64,000 nt of DNA, from NCBI RefSeq assembly GCF_009712425.2, contig NZ_VCJR02000002.1:62001-126000 (forward strand), written 5' to 3'. Below, piece after piece: positions 7,639-15,811 of the stretch. The position numbers and the translations under genes are program-made. Positions within the stretch are counted from its first letter, which is position 1, and the number at the start of each line of letters is the position of its first letter. Source of the DNA: Aquisalinus luteolus (GTDB lineage Bacteria; Pseudomonadota; Alphaproteobacteria; Caulobacterales; Parvularculaceae). Below the pieces are notes generated by a model. It was not told the origin of the DNA. It did no database searches and saw only the letters and a program-made list of their open reading frames with translations.

Positions 7639-7929
7639 ATGACACAGCCACATTACCTCATACGCGAACAAGATTTACACGCTTATATCGACGGCGAGCT
7701 GTCCAAACCCAGACGGCGCGCCGTCGAACGCTTCCTGGCGGACCGGCATCTGACCCTTGAACGGGCAATCGAGCTGTTCCGCACCAATCTTGGCCTTCAT
7801 CGCTACCGCGAGAAGTTCTATGAGGATCAGGAACTGAAAACGGAAGTGGAGCGACTTCTTAAGAAGCACCGTTGTGCCGGCAATGAGCCGCCGCATTTTG
7901 AGAATGTGATGATGCACAATCGGGGCTGA
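7639..7929 (+). CDS. Short anti-sigma-factor-like protein
   Basis: A 96-residue soluble protein following the sigma gene by 7 bases with its own AAGGAGGGT ribosome-binding site. Its N-terminus, IREQDLHAYIDGELSKPRRR, resembles the start of anti-sigma factors of the RsiW/ChrR and FecR-adjacent type (DLHAYVDG...L...RR..VE.YL). It lacks the HxxxCxxC zinc motif and has no transmembrane segment. The rest is charged and helical, ending near a lone cysteine. Position and N-terminus suggest it binds the ECF factor, but the family is not certain. A strong terminator ends the pair. Confidence 0.6.
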   Translation: MTQPHYLIREQDLHAYIDGELSKPRRRAVERFLADRHLTLERAIELFRTNLGLHRYREKFYEDQELKTEVERLLKKHRCAGNEPPHFENVMMHNRG

Positions 7930-7968
7930 TGATCGACGATATATTCCCCGGCTATATTTTGATTTCGA

Positions 7969-7998
7969 GCCGCCTGCAGCAATGCAGGCGGCTTTTTT
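7969..7998 (+). terminator. Rho-independent terminator of the sigma/anti-sigma pair
   Basis: GCCGCCTGCA (7969-7978) pairs perfectly with TGCAGGCGGC (7983-7992) around a GCAA tetraloop, followed by six T's (7993-7998). Confidence 0.95.
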
Positions 7999-8083
7999 GA
8001 TGCGCGACCCTCACGTGCAGCTTGAGCGCCACCACAACTTCGGTAGAGTTGTGCAAAAGCGTTATGAAACGAGGGCGGAAAAT

Positions 8084-9289
8084 ATGAGTATCAGATCCTT
8101 CATGGCAGCGGCAGGCATCGCCTGCCTCCTGTCGATGTCGCCGACACTTGTTCAGGCGCAGGATTATCTCGACGCGTTCAAGGCCTACCAGGACGCCATA
8201 CAGAAGGGCGAGAACGAGCGCGCCATCGACAAGGCCGAACAAGCGTGGGAGCTGGCGGAAGCAAATGGCGACGTCGACCCGGCAACCTTGGCCGTCCTTG
8301 CCCAGAATATTGCCTATCTGACCGTCTTCGATGAACCGAAGCGCGCCATCGCACCGGCCGAGCGGGCACTGCAACTGGGCCTTGAGGGATATGGCACGGA
8401 CTCATTCTCGATACTAGAGCTGGAAATCCTCGCGGCGACAGCCAACTGCCTTCACCAGCCGGGCGGCAGGAACCGCGATGCCCTTCTTTCGGCACTGGAT
8501 AAGTGGTGGGCACAGGATATCGCGGAAGCGGCCGTGACTGAGCTGAGCCTCACAGCGAGCACCAGACTGGCGCAGGTCGCGCTTGAAAAGGGCGCGTGGC
8601 GCGATGCCGCGAAGGCCGCAGCTCCGGCCCGCCAGGCACTGGACGAAATGAGCCCGATTCTGGAAAGACAGCTTGGCGCTGTCACGATCATGGAAGTCGC
8701 TGCCATCATGAATGCCGGGGACATATTTTCGGTTGATATCGCCGTCAACAATTACAGCGGCACGACGCCCCCAATTTCCATGCCGGACAGGGACCGCGCT
8801 GACAAGGCTGCCGCCCTGCAGCAAGCAAGCACCATCCTCAGAAAGGCGACCCGAGCCTTTCCCACACAGGAAAGCATCGAAACATTCGATGACATTCTTG
8901 CCCGGCTGCACGCCTGGAATGCACTTGTTTCTGTCTATGCCTATGTCTTGCAGGTCGAGCTCGACTATCCGGAAGATGAGGCGCCGCGCCATCCATTCGA
9001 AAAATCCTGTCCGGAAGGGACAGACGTCTGGGCGAACGGGAAGCGGGAGCAGCCCGAATTCCCCCAGAGAGCCGCGCGGACACAAAAAAGCGGATCGATC
9101 CTTCTCGGCTTTCACCTTGATGAAAAGGGGAATGTCTACGGCCAGAGAATTCTGGCGGAGATACCGACAGCCACGTTTGGCGATGTCGTTCTTGAAAAAG
9201 TCAAAGACTGGAAAGCAGACGTGGACGGCGTTTCCGAAGATTGCCGAAGCAACCTCATCACGACGTTTCAGTTCAGCATAAGATCATAG
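8084..9289 (+). CDS. Secreted TPR-like protein with C-terminal TonB_C-type domain
   Basis: A 401-residue protein with a signal peptide (MSIRSFMAAAGIACLLSM, cleavage after VQAQ). A helical tandem-repeat-like region follows (about residues 28-310, for example YLDAFKAYQDAIQKGENERA). The last 75 residues match the TonB C-terminal fold: PEFPQRAARTQKSG..LLGFHLDEKGNV...RIL. The cytoplasmic anchor and proline-rich spanner of true TonB are missing, so it is probably a periplasmic protein rather than an energy transducer. The ATG at 8084 starts the signal peptide. A 7-bp inverted repeat (8033-8039/8047-8053) lies just upstream and may be an operator. Confidence 0.65.
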   Translation: MSIRSFMAAAGIACLLSMSPTLVQAQDYLDAFKAYQDAIQKGENERAIDKAEQAWELAEANGDVDPATLAVLAQNIAYLTVFDEPKRAIAPAERALQLGLEGYGTDSFSILELEILAATANCLHQPGGRNRDALLSALDKWWAQDIAEAAVTELSLTASTRLAQVALEKGAWRDAAKAAAPARQALDEMSPILERQLGAVTIMEVAAIMNAGDIFSVDIAVNNYSGTTPPISMPDRDRADKAAALQQASTILRKATRAFPTQESIETFDDILARLHAWNALVSVYAYVLQVELDYPEDEAPRHPFEKSCPEGTDVWANGKREQPEFPQRAARTQKSGSILLGFHLDEKGNVYGQRILAEIPTATFGDVVLEKVKDWKADVDGVSEDCRSNLITTFQFSIRS

Positions 9290-9304
9290 AGTTCAGGCAA
9301 CAAA

Positions 9305-9332
9305 AAAGCGCAGCCTGACGAGGCTGCGCTTT
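9305..9332. terminator. Bidirectional terminator between the TonB_C-type gene and dps
   Basis: AAAGCGCAGCCT (9305-9316) pairs perfectly with AGGCTGCGCTTT (9321-9332) around GACG. A-rich sequence on the left and T's on the right allow it to serve both convergent genes. Confidence 0.9.
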
Positions 9333-9356
9333 CCGTGACTTTTTGCCGGAGATGGA

Positions 9357-9893
9357 TCAATCGTCTGCGTGCAGAAGACCTTCCTTGTTTTCCACGATCA
9401 GGGAGTTGAGCATCCATGCCGCTTCTTCGTGGAACCCGATACGAGCGGTCAGCAGGTCTGCCGTATAGATATCCTCTGCCTCTTCTGCGGCCTCGGCGAT
9501 ATCGCGCATCTGGGCGGAAATCTTGTGATGATCCCGCGCCAGTTCATGGACCATGTGCGAGGCATCCGGGATGGACGAGACGCCTTCGATAACGCTGTCC
9601 CTGGAGTATTTCTCGAAACCGACCGGTGTCAGGAAGCCCAGTGCACGGATACGCTCGGCGATCTCGTCGATGGCTTCTGCCAGATTGACATATTGTTCAT
9701 CGGTCAGCTTGTGGATCGAATAGAACAGCGGGCCGGTAACGTTCCAGTGATAGGCATGGGTCTTGTGATAGAGCACATAGGTGCTCGCCAGTGCCTGGCC
9801 CAGTTTTTTGGCCAGCTTCTTGCGCTGGTCACGATCGATACCGGATTCTACCGGCAATTCTTCACTTCGTGCGTCAAATGCGGCGTTTGCCAT
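9357..9893 (-). CDS. dps: Dps/ferritin-like DNA-protection protein
   Basis: A 178-residue member of the Dps family: a dodecameric iron-storage protein that uses peroxide to oxidise Fe(II) and can bind DNA. The stretch KTHAYHWNVTGPLFYSIHKL, followed about 18 residues later by AIDEIAERIRALG, carries the His/Asp/Glu ligands of the inter-subunit ferroxidase centre. It has the usual family length plus an about 20-residue N-terminal tail. An AGGAGGTAATT ribosome-binding site precedes the ATG. Proximity to oxyR-ahpCD is consistent with a peroxide-defence neighbourhood, although no shared operator is evident. Confidence 0.93.
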   Translation of the reverse strand: MANAAFDARSEELPVESGIDRDQRKKLAKKLGQALASTYVLYHKTHAYHWNVTGPLFYSIHKLTDEQYVNLAEAIDEIAERIRALGFLTPVGFEKYSRDSVIEGVSSIPDASHMVHELARDHHKISAQMRDIAEAAEEAEDIYTADLLTARIGFHEEAAWMLNSLIVENKEGLLHADD

Positions 9894-10002
9894 GGGTAAT
9901 TACCTCCTCTTTGGATGTACAAGACTGTTGAATTGACAGGCGCTATTTCACCGCCCTGCCAAGGCAGCGCGGCACGCCCGGTGATGAAAACGGATTAAGG
10001 GG

Positions 10003-10200
10003 CTACGTCAGGTAGCTGGATGATATTGCTGTCGTTGCCGATCCTGTCGGCTGCTGCGCGGTCTCGGCGTCGCCACCTGTGTTGAAAAACAGGAAAGCAC
10101 CCAGTACCAGCACAGCAAGGATCGTCGAAATCAGCAGTACCCAGCGCATCTCGTTGCGCGTTTCGCCCTGACGTCCTTCTTCTTTTGATACTTCGACCAT
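10003..10200 (-). CDS. Small single-pass membrane protein, unknown function
   Basis: A 65-residue frame with an AAAGGATC ribosome-binding site before the ATG. A charged N-terminus (about 18 residues, KEEGRQGETRNEMR) is followed by one clear transmembrane helix, WVLLISTILAVLVLGAFLFF, and a short Ser/Thr/Ala-rich tail. The polarity suggests an N-in orientation. I do not recognise the family. It is located between dps and ccmA on the opposite strand from ccmA. A frame beginning at 10276 overlaps it but has no comparable pattern. Confidence 0.5.
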   Translation of the reverse strand: MVEVSKEEGRQGETRNEMRWVLLISTILAVLVLGAFLFFNTGGDAETAQQPTGSATTAISSSYLT

Positions 10201-10343
10201 GGTTTGATCCTTTCAGATTTCCTGCACTGTGATAACAGCCTGAAGGCCCGCAGGTTCCAAAAAATGCTGTTGGCACCGTTGGCCTAAAGCCCTGTAATCA
10301 CTGACATCTTGTGGCGCCCGTACAGCGCGTTCTATAGAGAACT

Positions 10344-10985
10344 ATGTCCATGGAGCATTCCGTCACCCTGTCTCTCGATAATGTGAGTGTTGCCCGCGGC
10401 GGCGCAGATGTCGTCGCGGGCGTAAGCATCACCTTGTCCGCCGGTGATGCGCTGATGCTGACGGGCCCGAATGGATCGGGAAAAACCAGCCTGCTGCGCG
10501 CGATCGCGGGATTTGCCCGGTTCGACGGCATGATCGCCTTTGCCGATGGGCGTGATGCACGCGACCGGCAGGAGGCGATTGCGACCCATGTCCATTATCT
10601 CGGCCATGAGAGTGGGGTGAACCGGCGGGCTGACGCGCTGGCGAATCTCTCCTTCTGGCGCGCGCTGCTGGGCAATCCGGCACCGACAGCAGGACTTGCC
10701 CCTGAAGCCGCGCTGAATGCGGTTGGCCTCGAAAACGGGCCTGTATGGAAATTCTCGGCAGGCCAGCAGCAACGCCTCGCCATTGCCCGGCTGCTGGTTG
10801 TACCACGGGCCGTCTGGCTGCTCGATGAACCGGTCACCGCCCTCGACGCCGCCGGGCGCGACATGCTGGTCGCCATCTGCCAGAACCATCGCGCACAGGG
10901 TGGCATCATCATCTCCTCCTCACACGGACTGTTCCCGCTTGCAGGGGTCATCACCCTGTCCCTGCAAAGGGCTGAGGCAGCATGA
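10344..10985 (+). CDS. ccmA: Cytochrome c biogenesis ABC ATPase CcmA
   Basis: A 213-residue ABC ATPase with Walker A GPNGSGKTS, the divergent signature FSAGQQQRLAIARLL and Walker B AVWLLDEP. The short length, SAGQQQR signature and fused downstream ccmB identify it as the heme-export ATPase of the system I cytochrome c maturation pathway. With CcmB and CcmC it releases holo-CcmE on the periplasmic side. The ATG could be at 10344 or 10350. It overlaps ccmB by four bases (ATGA). The other ccm genes are not nearby. Confidence 0.92.
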   Translation: MSMEHSVTLSLDNVSVARGGADVVAGVSITLSAGDALMLTGPNGSGKTSLLRAIAGFARFDGMIAFADGRDARDRQEAIATHVHYLGHESGVNRRADALANLSFWRALLGNPAPTAGLAPEAALNAVGLENGPVWKFSAGQQQRLAIARLLVVPRAVWLLDEPVTALDAAGRDMLVAICQNHRAQGGIIISSSHGLFPLAGVITLSLQRAEAA

Positions 10986-11635
10986 GCAAGGTGACTGCCC
11001 TTATAAGGGACGAACTGCGCCTGCGTGCCGGCGGGCCCGCACCTTATGTGGCATTCGGGTTCTTCGTGCTTGCGGGCATCCTCGCGCCCTTCGCCCTCGG
11101 CCCTGAACCTGACTTGCTACGGGAAATAGCGCCGGGCTATGTCTGGCTGATCGCGGCAATCTCGGTGCTTGTCGGGCTGGAAGGGCTGTTTCAGGAGGAT
11201 ATCGCCTCGGGCCGCATGGCGGTGTTGCGCCTGTCCGGCCTGCCCACATGGGCCATCGCGCTGATTACCATGGGCACCTACTGGCTGGTCGTTTGCCTGC
11301 CTGTGGTGCTGGCGAGCCTGCCGGTATCCTGGCTTCTCGCCGGCAGTGGCGAGGCCACCATGTCCATCGCACTGTCGCTGCTGATCGGCACGCCGGCGCT
11401 TGCCATGTTGGGGGCAACGCTCGCCGCCATTGCAGGCGTGGTCAAGCGCGGTACGGGCCTCGTCATCTTTCTCGCCCTGCCGTTCTTCGCACCAGCGCTG
11501 ATTTTCGGCACGCGCCTCGCTACCGGGGGCGAAGAGGCCCTGTCAGCCGGTCTTTTTCTTGCCGCTTTCAGCCTGCAAACTGTGGCCCTGTGCCCGCTGA
11601 TCACCGGCCTCGCCATTCGCCAGAACATGGAATAG
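10982..11635 (+). CDS. ccmB: Heme exporter membrane subunit CcmB
   Basis: A 217-residue integral membrane protein with six predicted helices (for example WLIAAISVLVGLEGLFQED and LAMLGATLAAIAGVV). The RMAVLRLSGLPTWAI stretch and length match CcmB, the permease partner of CcmA. Translation is coupled to ccmA by ATGA. Normally ccmC and ccmD follow; here the next gene is an unrelated IalB-like protein after 118 nt, so the remaining maturation genes must be elsewhere in the genome. Confidence 0.9.
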   Translation: MSKVTALIRDELRLRAGGPAPYVAFGFFVLAGILAPFALGPEPDLLREIAPGYVWLIAAISVLVGLEGLFQEDIASGRMAVLRLSGLPTWAIALITMGTYWLVVCLPVVLASLPVSWLLAGSGEATMSIALSLLIGTPALAMLGATLAAIAGVVKRGTGLVIFLALPFFAPALIFGTRLATGGEEALSAGLFLAAFSLQTVALCPLITGLAIRQNME

Positions 11636-11753
11636 CTTTAAATGGACAAGGCATGCGTGACATGGTCCACTAAAGCCCGGGATTGATGCAAGACAGCGTA
11701 GCGTTACCACTATTACTAGACCCTGCTGGGGAAGACACCACGGGAAGGAATAC

Positions 11754-12260
11754 ATGAAGAAGACCGGCCTGATTTTTCTGTTTTCGCTTATGTCCAGCCT
11801 CATCGCGCTGCCTGCCATGGCTGCGCCGCAGACCATCGCCAATTATCGCGACTGGGTCGTCTACAAGCAGGACCTGAATGGCGACACGATCTGCTATGTC
11901 GTGACCGAGCCGACGGAAAAGCTGCCGGCCGCCGTCAATCACGGCAATGTCTTCTTTCTGGTCTCGACGTGGAAATCCGGCGTCGCGAGGAACCAGCCGA
12001 GCCTGATGACCGGCTATGCCCTGCGCGATGCGCCCGAGCCGACGATCCGCATCGGCTCCGACAAATGGGACATGTTCATTTCCGAGACCGAAGGCTTCAT
12101 CGATGAAGCCAGCGACGAGGAGCGTCTCGTCGCCGCCATGCGCCGTGGATCTGACATGCGCATCTCTGCCGTTTCAGAACGCGGTACGGCGACGAACTAT
12201 ACCTTCTCGCTGATCGGCGTGTCCGACGCGCTGGAACGCGCCAGCCGGGAATGCCGCTGA
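11754..12260 (+). CDS. IalB-family (invasion-associated locus B-like) periplasmic protein
   Basis: A 168-residue protein with a cleavable signal peptide (MKKTGLIFLFSLMSSLIALP, cut after AMAA). The mature part begins with NYRDWVVYKQDLNGDTICYVV, the W..Y...C pattern of the IalB family; a second cysteine is next to the C-terminus (ASRECR), fitting a disulfide between the ends. IalB proteins were named from Bartonella and are widespread in non-pathogenic alphaproteobacteria, where the role is unknown. A GGAAGGAA ribosome-binding site precedes the ATG. Confidence 0.8.
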   Translation: MKKTGLIFLFSLMSSLIALPAMAAPQTIANYRDWVVYKQDLNGDTICYVVTEPTEKLPAAVNHGNVFFLVSTWKSGVARNQPSLMTGYALRDAPEPTIRIGSDKWDMFISETEGFIDEASDEERLVAAMRRGSDMRISAVSERGTATNYTFSLIGVSDALERASRECR

Positions 12261-12372
12261 GCCGCTAGCCGATTCCCGATTGCATTTCCAGCCTTATCAA
12301 CCTATGGTTGGTGGATTGCTTATTGCCCGCACCGTAGCGTGACCTTAACCGTGGGTTGCAAGGGGAACGGGG

Positions 12373-13167
12373 ATGAGCTGGGGGGCTTGTTTCAGACAGT
12401 ATAGCCTGACCGCGCCAGCATTCCTGCTGGCGGCCTTTCTTTCATTGTGGCCGGGCCTTGCCGAAGCCTCCGCCTGGACCAGGCCAGCCGGCGACATTCT
12501 CCTGATCAACCGTGGCGAATATTTCAGGGGAAGCCATTTCGCCGCGCGCTATGAACAGATTGCGACCAGTCTTTACGTCGAGGCAGGCCTGACCGACAGG
12601 GTCATGCTCGGCGGCTCTCTCTTCTATGCAGACCAGTTCAATGACGGAGCGTTTGCCGGTGCCTCCTCAGGTATCGCCACGGCAGAAGCCTTTGTTCAGG
12701 GCCGCCTCCACAAGACCGAAAACGCCGTCTTTTCCGCGAGCCTTCTCTACAGCGCAGAGACCAATATCAGCCGCGTGCTGGCGGCTGGAACTGGAGAGCT
12801 GGTCGAACAGGATGCGGCCATCGAACCCGCCCTTCATTATGGCCGCGATATCGGCAAGATATTCCTGTCGGCCAAGGCCGGATATCGCACCTCACTCGGG
12901 CTGGACCCGGAACGTCTCAACACCGAGCTGGTCATCGGCTGGAAGCCGGACGAGCGCTGGATGGTCATGGTCAAGTCACTGAACACGACCAGCCTGACCG
13001 ATGGCGACAGGCCCTTGGCCGACTACGACATCTATCGTCTGGAGCCTGTCATCGCGTGGACGCCGAAGGGGCCGACGAGCTATGAAATCGGCCTGCGCAC
13101 AGATATTGGCGGACGCAACATCGCGACCGGTACAGCGGCCTTCTTTGGCATATGGAGCCGGTTCTGA
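12373..13167 (+). CDS. Outer-membrane beta-barrel protein, XagA-like position
   Basis: A 264-residue protein with a signal peptide (to about residue 32, AEAS) and many alternating amphipathic strands, for example LYVEAGLTDRVMLGGSLFYA and GKIFLSAKAGYRTSLG. It ends in phenylalanine (FFGIWSRF), the usual recognition signal for barrel assembly. No specific family is evident. Its stop overlaps the next small gene (TGATG), which in turn overlaps a processive glycosyltransferase. The order barrel protein, glycosyltransferase, membrane protein resembles the xagABC attachment locus described in Xanthomonas, so it may act in surface polysaccharide export or attachment. Confidence 0.6.
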   Translation: MSWGACFRQYSLTAPAFLLAAFLSLWPGLAEASAWTRPAGDILLINRGEYFRGSHFAARYEQIATSLYVEAGLTDRVMLGGSLFYADQFNDGAFAGASSGIATAEAFVQGRLHKTENAVFSASLLYSAETNISRVLAAGTGELVEQDAAIEPALHYGRDIGKIFLSAKAGYRTSLGLDPERLNTELVIGWKPDERWMVMVKSLNTTSLTDGDRPLADYDIYRLEPVIAWTPKGPTSYEIGLRTDIGGRNIATGTAAFFGIWSRF

Positions 13168-13418
13168 TGCTGCGCATTTCGGCCCGGGCGGTCTTCGCCA
13201 TAGTCTGCATGCTAACGCTGTCTTCGCTGACGATCGCGCCGGACCCTGCTCCCGCCAAAGCAAGCATAGGCCTCGCCATCCAGCAGGTGGATATCGGTGA
13301 TGCGGTCGCGGGGCTGCGATTGCCCTCCCTGATGATCGTGTTCCTGCTGGTCGTACTGCCTGTTGGATACTGGTTGCTGGCAAGACGGCAGCTGCAGCGA
13401 CGGACCCGCAACAGATGA
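13167..13418 (+). CDS. Small bitopic membrane protein in the xag-like cluster
   Basis: An 83-residue protein with an N-terminal hydrophobic segment (about residues 5-25, cleavable or anchoring), a central DVGDAV-like periplasmic loop, and a C-terminal helix SLMIVFLLVVLPVGYWLLAR followed by a basic tail RRQLQRRTRNR. It overlaps the upstream stop by one base (TGATG) and the downstream glycosyltransferase start by four (ATGA), so it is translated as part of the cluster. The TM-plus-arginine tail superficially resembles sorting signals, but no exosortase or PEP motif is present. Function unknown; possibly an accessory subunit of the synthase. Confidence 0.65.
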   Translation: MLRISARAVFAIVCMLTLSSLTIAPDPAPAKASIGLAIQQVDIGDAVAGLRLPSLMIVFLLVVLPVGYWLLARRQLQRRTRNR

Positions 13419-14959
13419 GCGACAGGCAGGGACGCTCGGCGCAGGCAGCGCGCCTGCAGGCGCGGCTTGCCAGCGCGAAACATGGCGACATCCTTGCCAT
13501 CAGGCATGACAATGCCGGTTTCCTGGACTGGGCAGCGCTGGAAAAACTGCGCGACGACATGCCGATGCTGAGCGCCAGTCACCGGCTTTCGCGCAGGCAG
13601 AAGGCTGTATGCCTCGTGCTGGTCTTGCTCATCACCGCCTTACTGGCTGTGGCGCCATTCAGGACACTGACGGTCATCAATGGCCTGTTTGTTCTCTACT
13701 GCTGCGCGGGTCTTGCCCTGCGTGGCTGGATGCTGCTGTCAAACCTGAGGCCGCAGGCGAGAGCGGCCGCACCAGCGCAGGTCCATGACTGGCCGGTCGT
13801 GACCATCCTGATCCCGCTCTACAAGGAAGCGGCAACCCTGCCCCATCTGGTCGATGCGCTGCTCGGCCTCGACTATCCTCAGGACAGGCTTGACATCAAG
13901 ATCCTGCTGGAAGAGGACGATACAGAGACGCGCGCCCTGGCCGAAAGGATTTGCCGCGCGCCCTGTTTCGACCTCGTCCATGTGCCGGACAACCTGCCGC
14001 GCACCAAGCCCAAGGCCTGCAATTACGGCCTGTGGACGGCACTGGGTGAGATCACCGTCATCTACGATGCCGAGGACCGTCCGGAAGCGGACCAGTTGAA
14101 AAAGGCCGTGATAGCCTTTCGCGCCGGCGAAGACCGGCTGGCATGCGTGCAGGCTCGCCTCAACTATTACAATCGTCGCAAGAACTGGCTGACGCAGCTG
14201 TTCTCCATGGAATATGCGCTGCTGTTCGATATCGTGCTGCCATCCCTCGCAAGGGTCGGCGCCCCGATCCCGCTTGGCGGGACATCGAATTTCTTCCGCA
14301 CACGCATCCTGCAGGATATCGGCGGCTGGGACCCCTATAACGTCACCGAGGATGCCGATCTCGGCCTGCGCCTCGCCGCAGTGGGCTATAGTGTCGGTGT
14401 CATCAACTCGACGACCTACGAGGAGGCGGTCAGCCATGCAGGCCAGTGGGTGCGCCAGCGCTCGCGCTGGCTGAAGGGCTATTTCCAGACATGGCTGGTG
14501 CACACGCGGCGCAATCCCTATTTCGCCAAGCCACCGCTGTTCTCCAGGGCAGGCTTTACCCGGTTCATTACACTCCACCTTGTCATGGGCGGGGTGCTCG
14601 TCTCGGCCGTCGTCAACCCGATCTTCTGGCTGCTGTATATTCTCTGGCTTTCGGGCCATGGCGACTGGCTGGCAAACATCTACCCTTCGCCGCTTCTGGA
14701 AATTTCAGTCTTCACCCTGCTCGGGGGCAATGCCTTCATGGCCTATCTGACCATCGTCGCGCCATTGCGCCGGCGCTGGTACGATCATTGTGTCTATGTC
14801 GTCCTGATGCCGGTCTACTGGCTGATGCTGTCGGTTGCCGGGTACAAGGCACTGTGGCAACTGATCGTCAAGCCGTTCTATTGGGAAAAGACCATGCATG
14901 GCGCACCCGATGCTGAGGGGAATGACACGGTGACGTCGCTGGTGGCGGACAAGTCATGA
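13415..14959 (+). CDS. Processive family 2 glycosyltransferase (XagB-like)
   Basis: A 514-residue inner-membrane glycosyltransferase of the cellulose-synthase type. Two N-terminal helices (about 65-110) precede a GT-A domain beginning VTILIPLYKEAATLPHLV. The catalytic motifs are all present: DAED (DxD metal site), TEDADLGLR (TED base) and QRSRW (QxxRW). Four C-terminal hydrophobic segments follow, ending in PFYWEKTMHG, a string common in this subfamily. It would polymerise a nucleotide sugar and push the glycan through the membrane. No PilZ domain is visible. It overlaps both neighbours by ATGA. The polymer cannot be told from sequence. Confidence 0.85.
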   Translation: MSDRQGRSAQAARLQARLASAKHGDILAIRHDNAGFLDWAALEKLRDDMPMLSASHRLSRRQKAVCLVLVLLITALLAVAPFRTLTVINGLFVLYCCAGLALRGWMLLSNLRPQARAAAPAQVHDWPVVTILIPLYKEAATLPHLVDALLGLDYPQDRLDIKILLEEDDTETRALAERICRAPCFDLVHVPDNLPRTKPKACNYGLWTALGEITVIYDAEDRPEADQLKKAVIAFRAGEDRLACVQARLNYYNRRKNWLTQLFSMEYALLFDIVLPSLARVGAPIPLGGTSNFFRTRILQDIGGWDPYNVTEDADLGLRLAAVGYSVGVINSTTYEEAVSHAGQWVRQRSRWLKGYFQTWLVHTRRNPYFAKPPLFSRAGFTRFITLHLVMGGVLVSAVVNPIFWLLYILWLSGHGDWLANIYPSPLLEISVFTLLGGNAFMAYLTIVAPLRRRWYDHCVYVVLMPVYWLMLSVAGYKALWQLIVKPFYWEKTMHGAPDAEGNDTVTSLVADKS

Positions 14960-15754
14960 CCGCATTGCGTCGACAACTTGCCCCTTGGCGGCAAAGGGTA
15001 CGGCAGGCCGCCATCGCGCTCCTGATACTGACCAATCCGCTGATCGTCACGCTTTTCCCCGATACCCAGGCCCTGTTGCTGGTCGCCGGGCTGGGCCTTG
15101 TCTTCATGGCAGCAGGCCTGCTGCCACGCGCCGGGCTGCAGCAGTCAAGCGTGCTCGCAGGCACCAGCCTCCGCGCTTTACCTCTCCAGCGCCTACAGCA
15201 TTCTCTACATGCCTTTCCTGATCGCAGGGCTGGTGATCATCATGCCGCGACGACACCTGCATCGGCATACTGTCGGCTTTCTCATCGTGCTGTTGTTGCC
15301 GGTCATTCTCGCGATCTTCTCTGCCGCCTATCTCGATTTTCTCGGCGCGTTCGACCGGACAGCGGCGATATTCAGCGCCCGCGACTGGTTCGCGGCCCGG
15401 CAGGCCCTGCCGGGGGCGGATATATGGCTTGCGCGTTTTGGTGGCCATTTCCAGACGGCAGCAGCAAGCGCCCTTGTCTGGACGGTATTCACCGCGCCGC
15501 TGCCTGTTTTGTGCCTGGTGCGAGAGCGGCTGCAGACAGGCGGCAGGCATGCGGCCTATGTGATGCTCAGCCTGATCCTCGCCCCGGCCATTGCCGCGCA
15601 TTTTACGCTGCCGGTTTCTCCGCTGGTGTTTCTGGGCGCGATGCTTGCCGCGAATATCCCGTTCATCGCGGCAACGCCATCACGCATGGCACTCGCCGGG
15701 CTGACCCTTGCATGGGCAAGCGGCATGGGCGCGGTATGGCTCTACGCTTCGTGA
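14956..15754 (+). pseudogene. Polytopic membrane protein with an internal frameshift (XagC-like position)
   Basis: Reading starts at an ATG overlapping the glycosyltransferase stop (ATGA) and gives a normal hydrophobic N-terminus to about 15160 (LLLVAGLGLVFMAAGLLP). After that the first frame becomes Arg/His-rich nonsense running to 15882, while the +1 frame carries a clean multi-helix protein from about ALYLSSAYSILYMPFL to the stop at 15752-15754. One extra base near 15169-15175 (CTCCGCG) would explain this. Corrected, the protein has about 265 residues and six or so helices. It is either a real inactivating mutation or a sequencing or assembly error; no slippery heptamer is visible. Confidence 0.75.
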
Positions 15755-15811
15755 AACCTGCCGACACGATTGGCAGTTGGCGGCCTTGCCTTTTTGTGGC
15801 ATCGCAGGGTC

